This document shows positions 58,808 to 64,000 of a DNA stretch of 64,000 nucleotides, piece after piece. The position numbers and the translations under genes were made by a program. Origin of the DNA: CAZMGB01 sp964565775 (GTDB taxonomy: Bacteria; Chloroflexota; Dehalococcoidia; DSTF01; JALHUB01). Each line of letters opens with the position of its first letter. Within the stretch, counting starts at the first letter, position 1. Where the stretch lies: NCBI GenBank assembly GCA_964565775.1, contig CAZMGB010000018.1, positions 1 to 64,000 on the forward strand. The letters are read 5' to 3'. Under the pieces are notes generated by a model. That model ran no database searches and was not told the DNA's origin. It worked only from the letters and a program-made list of their open reading frames with translations.

Positions 58808-59575
58808 TCACGCCAACGATGCACTGTCAGGCGGCTCAGGCGACGCTCGCCCTTCTTCGCTACAGGCGTCGAACCGCACCTCTCCGCTCTCGTTCTGGAG
58901 TCGTTCCCGCTCCTTAAGGTACTGGCCGTACCATGCTCGCGTGACTTCAGCCAGATGTTCCTCCCATGCTTTGTTTCGACCTACCCTCGCCACCTCGTCC
59001 CCCAGGACATGAGCGACTCGAATACCAACGTCGCTGAGATAACCGAGTGTTCCTCGGCAAAGGACCCCGTCATAGGAGCTTATGCGATAGCTGCCGCCAA
59101 CATAGCCGATGAGTCGCGAGGCCTGCCTGGGGTGCGTAGCTTTGCTGAGAAAGTCGTATGCCTTGATCATGGAGTCGCTGACGGCCTTGTTCGGGTGCTG
59201 CTGTAGGCCCGTAACGATCGGAGGTTGGAAGTCTTCGTTAAGAGCTCGTGTCGCCTGATCGGGGAACTTCTGGAAGTAAAGGAATTGGGAAAGATGTTCC
59301 AGGACCATGCGGGCACAGGCAAGCGCTGGCTGGTAGTAGCCCCGCAATACTACAGCGTATCCTGACTCCAGGCTCGCCGCTGAGACATTCAGGAGCTGTA
59401 TCCGAAGGCGTTCAGCGTCGTCACCGAGATTAGAATTGCTGATGTTAGTGAACCCGCTTCGGATCAAGTCGATCAGTTGCTCAAGCAGTTCTACAGCGCC
59501 GGCGTTTTCTTGTCTTGCCTTGGCCTCCGCCCGATTCCATAGGCCTTCCAGCTCACCCCTGGCGTCGCTCATCAC
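58808..59575 (-). CDS. Unknown helical protein
   Basis: 255 aa. Largely helical with a central stretch (VVLRGYYQPALACARMVLEH, then LSQFLYF) and a C-terminal Glu/Arg-rich segment. It looks like a four-helix, HEPN- or DUF5677-like fold, but key motifs are not clear. GC is lower than in the neighbours, hinting at later arrival. No close genetic context; downstream is the methyltransferase. Confidence 0.55.
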   Translation of the reverse strand: MMSDARGELEGLWNRAEAKARQENAGAVELLEQLIDLIRSGFTNISNSNLGDDAERLRIQLLNVSAASLESGYAVVLRGYYQPALACARMVLEHLSQFLYFQKFPDQATRALNEDFQPPIVTGLQQHPNKAVSDSMIKAYDFLSKATHPRQASRLIGYVGGSYRISSYDGVLCRGTLGYLSDVGIRVAHVLGDEVARVGRNKAWEEHLAEVTRAWYGQYLKERERLQNESGEVRFDACSEEGRASPEPPDSASLA

Positions 59576-59628
59576 ACGTCACCCATCCAGCCTGCTCGGA
59601 GCTCTTGCTGCCAGTGCTGCTGTCAATA

Positions 59629-59653
59629 GGCCCTCGGCCGAGCGCCTAGGGCC
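59629..59653 (-). terminator. Terminator after tRNA-Val
   Basis: GGCCCT and AGGGCC form a 6-bp stem with further pairing in the loop, 27 nt past the tRNA's 3' end on the minus strand, followed by TATTG. Confidence 0.5.
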
Positions 59654-59680
59654 TTCTTCGCGCCCGTGTGATCCAGTTGG

Positions 59681-59757
59681 TGGTGGGCGATGCAGGACTC
59701 GAACCTGCGACCTTCTGTGTGTAAAACAGACGCTCTAGCCACCTGAGCTAATCGCCC
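59681..59757 (-). tRNA. tRNA-Val (anticodon UAC)
   Basis: Minus strand: acceptor GGGCGAT pairs with ATCGCCC; D-arm GCTC...GAGC; anticodon arm TCTGT-TTTACAC-ACAGA with anticodon TAC; T-arm GCAGG-TTCGAAT-CCTGC. The CCA end is encoded (59681-59683). Anticodon UAC decodes GUA and wobbles to other Val codons. Confidence 0.97.
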
Positions 59758-59791
59758 GCGAGACGCTCCCCCGGAACGGGGGCAACTGAAT

Positions 59792-59819
59792 GCTATAGAA
59801 AAGCGCCGTCGCAGGTCAA
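59792..59819 (-). promoter_or_regulatory. Promoter of tRNA-Val
   Basis: Minus strand: TTGACC (59814-59819), a 16-bp spacer and TATAGC (59792-59797). A CCCCCG-TTC-CGGGGG hairpin lies between it and the tRNA. Confidence 0.65.
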
Positions 59820-59857
59820 GCGACGACGCGGGCGCTTCCGCCGTCAGGGCTGCCGGG

Positions 59858-62248
59858 TTACAACGCGAACTCCTTATCCTCACCCGGCCCCAGCTGATAG
59901 ACCCTCTCCTTGAAACCCAACTTGATGGGTTCCGCCCCGTCTTTGTGGCTCCTCACCTTGAGGCGGTCGCCCGTGATCTCGACTTCAAACCAGCGCTGTC
60001 GATAGCGCAGGCGCAGGGTGAGGCACACCACCTCGTCCGGAAGGCACGGGTTGAACCACAGCACGTCGTCGCGGGCCGCGATGCCGGTGTATCCCCGCTG
60101 CATCAGGTCGATGGTGCCGGCCATGGCGCCGAGATGAATGCCCTCCGCCGTTGTCCCGCCCTGAATGTCGGCGATGTCGCTCTCCAGCGCCTCGCAGAAC
60201 AACCTCCAGGACCGCGGGCGGTCGGAGCGCGCGAGAACCCAGGAATGAACGACCCGGCTCAAAGTCGATCCGTGCGAGGTCCGCTGCAGGTAGTAGTGAA
60301 CGTTCTTGGGGATGGTGTCGGGCTCGAACGGGTACCGGAGACGATCGAAGAGCTCGCGTAGCTCCTCGGCGGAGAACAGGTAGAACAGCATCAGCACATC
60401 CGCCTGCTTCGACGCCTTGTAGCGGTTGGGGGTATCGCCCTCTGACTCGAGAATACGGTCAAGACGCTGGATGTCGCCGTACTTCTTGCGGTATGCGTCC
60501 CAGTTGAATTCCGCCAGTTGCTCATAGCCTTCGAACTGGCTGATGATGCCGTCCTCGTGGAAGACGACGCGCATCTTGCGGCTGACGTCGTCCCAGCGGT
60601 CAATCTCCTCCCGCTCCAGGTGCAGCGTCTCGCACAGCTCCCGCCGGCGCTCGCCCGGCAGTATCTGCAGGATATCGAGCGCTCGACAGAGGACCCACGC
60701 GGCCATGACGTTAGTGTAGGCGTTGTTGTTGAGACCCGGCTCGTCGGTGTCCACATAGCCGTCGTGGTACTCGTCAGGCCCCATGACGCCGAGGATCTCG
60801 TAGCGGTCGAGCTCGGAATTGTAGGTGGCGATACTTGCCCAGAAGCGAGCGATCTCCAGGAACATCTCCGCTCCGTAGTAGTAGAGAAACTCCGTGTCGC
60901 TGGTAACCTGATAGTACTCCCAGACCTTGTAGGCGATGGCAGAATTGATGTGCCGCTGCAGGTGGCTACTGTCGGGGAGCCAGCGCCCTGATCGCGGGTT
61001 GAGGTGAAGCTTCTGGCTCTCTTCGCGTCCGTCGCTCCCCGCCTGCCACGGATACATGGCCCCGCGATAGCCCGCCTCTCGTGCGGCCCAACGTGCCTCG
61101 GGAAGCCGCCGATGGCGATAGCGCAGCAGCGCCCGCGTGAGCTCGGGGAGGCGGTAGTTGAGGAACGGAAAGATGAAGAGCTCATCCCAGAATATGTGGC
61201 CGCGGTAGGCTTCGCCGTGCCAACCGCGGGCGGGCACGCTGACGTCGAGGTCGATGGTGTGAGCCGAGGCGGTCTGCAACAGGTGAAAGACGTGCATGCG
61301 CAGTATGAGTGTCGTGTGGTTGCTGTCGGCGACATCGATATCGAAGCGCTCCCAGAGATGCTTCCATGCGAGGACGTGGCTTTGCAGCAGGTCATCGAAC
61401 CCGTCGGTGCGCTCGATCGCCTTTCGAGCCTCGAGGCCGCTCTCCGAGATGCCGCGATCTCGCGAAGTGAAGAGAGACGCGATCTTCTCGATGGTGACTC
61501 TGCTTCCCGCCGTGACTTCGCACGTAAACTCGTGGGCGACGTAGTCCGGCTCGCGCACCGTGCTCCGCTGCACCGCCGTCGGCTCTCCGTCGACAAACAG
61601 GCGCGTCCGGGCGGCCATGGCGATCTCGATGCGCGACTGATTCGTCCTCGCCATCAGCCAAACGCCGTCCTCGCCCACCGTCCCCACCCCCAGCGGCTCC
61701 AGGTGCTTGTTGTTGAGCTGACGATATCGCTTGACGCCGGCGTTGACGACGCGGCCGTCGAGCGCCGAGCGGACGTCCAGACGACCCGACCAGTTCTCTG
61801 GAGTCAGTGTGGTCTCGAGGGCAGCGAGGTGCCGGTTTCGCATGTCAACGAAACGTCGGCTCGTGAGCGTCGTCAGCCGGTCCTTGCCGTCGCGGAAGCG
61901 GATCGTACGGACGAGCACCGCTTCCTTCAGCTTCAGCTCCTGCCTGTAGCAGAGGACCTCTACCTTGCTGAGGTCGAACCACTCGCCTCGCTCAATGCGG
62001 AAGGTCAGGGGAAGCCAGTTCGGCAGGTTGACCAGATCCTCGTTCTCAATCGTGCGCCCTTCGATCTCGGTAGTGAGGCGGTTGTAGCCACCGGCGAGAT
62101 AAGTGCCGGGGTAGTGAACGTTGCCGGCGTCAGATTCCGGTGCCGCACCTCTCGTGGCGAAGTAGCCGTTGGCGAGCGTACAGAGGGCCTCTCGCAGACC
62201 CTCCTGCTGGGGATCGAACCCCTCGTAGACGAAAGACCAGCTATCCAT
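59858..62248 (-). CDS. GH65 family disaccharide phosphorylase
   Basis: 796 aa. Standard GH65 layout: N-terminal beta-sandwich (about 1-260), linker, (alpha/alpha)6 barrel (about 310-700) and a small C-terminal sheet. The general acid Glu is in MGPDEYHDGYVD at about residue 490; the phosphate-site stretch follows in the barrel end. It inverts an alpha-glucoside plus phosphate to beta-glucose-1-phosphate; trehalose, maltose, kojibiose or nigerose are all possible. Its start overlaps the stop of the phosphoglucomutase/OtsB fusion by 8 bp, which favours trehalose as substrate. Confidence 0.93.
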   Translation of the reverse strand: MDSWSFVYEGFDPQQEGLREALCTLANGYFATRGAAPESDAGNVHYPGTYLAGGYNRLTTEIEGRTIENEDLVNLPNWLPLTFRIERGEWFDLSKVEVLCYRQELKLKEAVLVRTIRFRDGKDRLTTLTSRRFVDMRNRHLAALETTLTPENWSGRLDVRSALDGRVVNAGVKRYRQLNNKHLEPLGVGTVGEDGVWLMARTNQSRIEIAMAARTRLFVDGEPTAVQRSTVREPDYVAHEFTCEVTAGSRVTIEKIASLFTSRDRGISESGLEARKAIERTDGFDDLLQSHVLAWKHLWERFDIDVADSNHTTLILRMHVFHLLQTASAHTIDLDVSVPARGWHGEAYRGHIFWDELFIFPFLNYRLPELTRALLRYRHRRLPEARWAAREAGYRGAMYPWQAGSDGREESQKLHLNPRSGRWLPDSSHLQRHINSAIAYKVWEYYQVTSDTEFLYYYGAEMFLEIARFWASIATYNSELDRYEILGVMGPDEYHDGYVDTDEPGLNNNAYTNVMAAWVLCRALDILQILPGERRRELCETLHLEREEIDRWDDVSRKMRVVFHEDGIISQFEGYEQLAEFNWDAYRKKYGDIQRLDRILESEGDTPNRYKASKQADVLMLFYLFSAEELRELFDRLRYPFEPDTIPKNVHYYLQRTSHGSTLSRVVHSWVLARSDRPRSWRLFCEALESDIADIQGGTTAEGIHLGAMAGTIDLMQRGYTGIAARDDVLWFNPCLPDEVVCLTLRLRYRQRWFEVEITGDRLKVRSHKDGAEPIKLGFKERVYQLGPGEDKEFAL

Positions 62249-63821
62249 CCGCTATCCCCTCGAGCTCGGAAGCCAGCATCACGAGAAAGCGGCGGACTTC
62301 TTCCGGGTCCTGGAGCGCGAAACGGGCCGCCGTTTGCCGCGACTCGTCGCGGACGACAATGCCGATGCCCTTGCTGTTCAACGCCCTGAAGGCGTCCTCG
62401 TCGGTGACGTCGTCGCCGACGTAGAAGGGAAGGACATCGGTCTGATCGAGACCGAGGACACCGAGCAGCCAGAGCACGGCCTTGCCCTTGTGCCACTCGA
62501 TCTGAGGCCGGAGCTCGTAGACCTTCTTGCCGCCCGACTTTCGCAACTCCGGGTGGCCTGCCAGCACGCGGTCGACGACCTGTTCGATCGCAGGCACGTC
62601 TTCCTCGCGGGCCTGGCGATAGTGGACGGCGATGGCGAACTTCTTGCGCTCAACCCAGGCACCGGGAATTGAACCCAACGGTTCGCGGAGTTCCGCTTCG
62701 GCCTGATCGAGCACGGGAAGGAACGCCTTGCCTTGCTCATTCTGCGTGCGCCACCCGCGAGGTCCGGCGATGTCAAAGCCGTGGCTGCCGGCGTAGTAGA
62801 TCGATTCGATTCTCACCTTGTCCCGGACATCATCCAGGTCCCTGCCGCTGATGATGGCCACGGTACAGCGCCCCGCGAGGTCCTCGATGGTGGCGCGCAT
62901 TTCGTCTCCGAGGACCGCGAGGTCGGGGTGATCGACAATCGGCGTCAGCGTGCCGTCGTAATCGAGGAACACGGCGATGCGCTTGCCGGCCATCCGCCAG
63001 CGTATCTCCTCCGCGTGCTCCAGGGCAGAGGGCAGGGTCTGGAGGTCCGCCGTCGCGGCGGGTCCCCCGTCCGCCACAACGACTTCATCGAGATCGGCGA
63101 CCTCGACGTGGGCGCCGTGCTCCTTCAGGACGCCGGTCTCGCCGGACCTGTTCACACCGACCACCAGCCCGAAATGCCCGTCGCGGCCGGCCTCTACACC
63201 CGCGATCGCATCCTCCACAACTACGGCACGCTCGGGAACGGTATCGAGGCGCCTGGCGGCCTCGACGAAGACCGCCGGGGCAGGTTTGCCCGCCAGCCCA
63301 AGTTCGTCTGCATCTACGCCGTCTACCTTCGCGTCGAACAGTTCCAGGACCCCTGCAGCCCTCAGTACGTCGCTGCAGTTCTTGCTGGCGGAAATGATCG
63401 CCGTCCTGATGCCCTTGGCCCTCAATGCAAGGATCAAGTCGACTGTCGATTTGTAGACTTCGGCACCGTGCTTCGTCAGGTGCTCCTGAAAGTACAAGTT
63501 CTTTCGGTTGCCGAGCCCGCAGACCGTCTCTCGATCGGGCGGGTCGTCAGGCTCGCCGTAGGGTAGGGAAACGCCGCGCGATTCCAGGAAGCTCACAACG
63601 CCGTCGAATCGAGGCTTGCCGTCGATGTAGTGCCGGTAGTCCGCGTCGACATCGAACGGCTGGAACGGTTTGCCCTCGCGCGCCGCCCGTTCCCGAAGGA
63701 AGTCGTCGAACAGCCGCTTCCAGGTCATGGCATGAACGGACGCCGTCCTGGTCACAACTCCGTCCATATCGAAGATGACGGCATCAACTTCGCTTCGGGA
63801 GATCGTGACGGCAGGGCTCAT
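62241..63821 (-). CDS. Beta-phosphoglucomutase / trehalose-phosphatase fusion
   Basis: 526 aa with two HAD enzymes. Residues about 10-250 are beta-phosphoglucomutase-like: nucleophile in VIFDMDGVVTRT, then TAIISASKNCSDVL and VEDAIAGVEAGRDG. Residues about 270-526 are OtsB-like: VFLDYDGTLTPIV, VAIISGRDLDDV, GSHGFDI and a C-terminal GDDVTDEDAF. The first half isomerises beta-glucose-1-phosphate to glucose-6-phosphate; the second removes phosphate from trehalose-6-phosphate. It overlaps the GH65 gene by 8 bp. No OtsA gene lies in the window. Confidence 0.94.
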   Translation of the reverse strand: MSPAVTISRSEVDAVIFDMDGVVTRTASVHAMTWKRLFDDFLRERAAREGKPFQPFDVDADYRHYIDGKPRFDGVVSFLESRGVSLPYGEPDDPPDRETVCGLGNRKNLYFQEHLTKHGAEVYKSTVDLILALRAKGIRTAIISASKNCSDVLRAAGVLELFDAKVDGVDADELGLAGKPAPAVFVEAARRLDTVPERAVVVEDAIAGVEAGRDGHFGLVVGVNRSGETGVLKEHGAHVEVADLDEVVVADGGPAATADLQTLPSALEHAEEIRWRMAGKRIAVFLDYDGTLTPIVDHPDLAVLGDEMRATIEDLAGRCTVAIISGRDLDDVRDKVRIESIYYAGSHGFDIAGPRGWRTQNEQGKAFLPVLDQAEAELREPLGSIPGAWVERKKFAIAVHYRQAREEDVPAIEQVVDRVLAGHPELRKSGGKKVYELRPQIEWHKGKAVLWLLGVLGLDQTDVLPFYVGDDVTDEDAFRALNSKGIGIVVRDESRQTAARFALQDPEEVRRFLVMLASELEGIADG

Positions 63822-64000
63822 GGGCGCGTTCCCGTTCTCACGCAGGTGCGGAACAGATTATGTTACCGTATCGGCTTCGTAGGGGTAAGCACCACGTCAA
63901 TTATCGGTTCCGCGGTAGCAAGGTAGAGGGGGCCAGGCCGAAGCACCGACTGCCTGGCCGGCGCGCGGGCTGCTGGGAGCCGGACTAGGCAGTGCCGTGC
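63822..64000. other. Window end, nothing visible
   Basis: About 180 bp upstream of the fusion gene. I see no gene, RNA or clear promoter. Confidence 0.4.

Overview
The window is one strand of a high-GC bacterial chromosome. It opens inside a 16S rRNA gene read on the minus strand; the 5' half (about 775 nt) is present and the rest lies before position 1. The rRNA sequence, the split methylmalonyl-CoA mutase, many vegetative promoters of TTGACA-17-TAnnnT type and gene families common in that phylum suggest Chloroflexota, perhaps Dehalococcoidia. That placement is inference and I could not test it. A glycyl-radical enzyme, a bis-MGD molybdenum enzyme, a B12-type radical SAM protein and several Fe-S oxidoreductases point to an anaerobic or microaerobic life style.

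Layout. 1-2588: 16S rRNA with its promoter, then tilS. 2679-7216: three small unknown genes, an FtsB-like protein, a histidine phosphatase, a DUF2344 protein and a CorC/HlyC-type membrane protein. 7252-12643: a methylmalonyl-CoA locus (large mutase subunit, 55-bp repeats, two DinB proteins, a two-domain epimerase, B12 subunit, MeaB). 12715-14222: a SRPBCC protein and a cation antiporter. 14280-19534: five genes of a signalling-like cluster whose recognisable domains are mostly degenerate, including a protein made largely of 57-bp (19-residue) repeats. 19744-25055: a decayed MarR gene, an alpha/beta hydrolase and a tight AGPS-like / GlpD / lipid-kinase operon. 25072-30994: a ThDP enzyme, a beta-lactamase-fold protein, a decayed VOC gene, DUF1232, rpiB and a DUF362 protein.

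31319-35666: glycyl-radical enzyme, its activase and a flavin split-barrel protein. 35773-39134: polar amino-acid ABC transporter and an SRAP peptidase. 39265-46444: molybdenum oxidoreductase, secreted M23 peptidase, QueG-like Fe-S protein, MFS exporter. 46573-49338: a surface protein (collagen-like stalk, YadA-like head repeats, S74-like chaperone, C-terminal anchor) behind a strong promoter and a structured leader, ending in an exact 364-bp tandem duplication. 49335-59575: mixed accessory genes (DinB, Fe-S nitroreductase, EamA, SDR, hemerythrin, radical SAM, zinc-ribbon, methyltransferase and unknowns) with a broken gene. 59681-63821: tRNA-Val(UAC), then a GH65 phosphorylase overlapping a beta-phosphoglucomutase/trehalose-phosphatase fusion.

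The best candidates for something not yet described are the degenerate signalling cluster with its repeat protein, the unassigned glycyl-radical operon, the possible bacterial ether-lipid operon, and the surface protein with its leader RNA and tail duplication.
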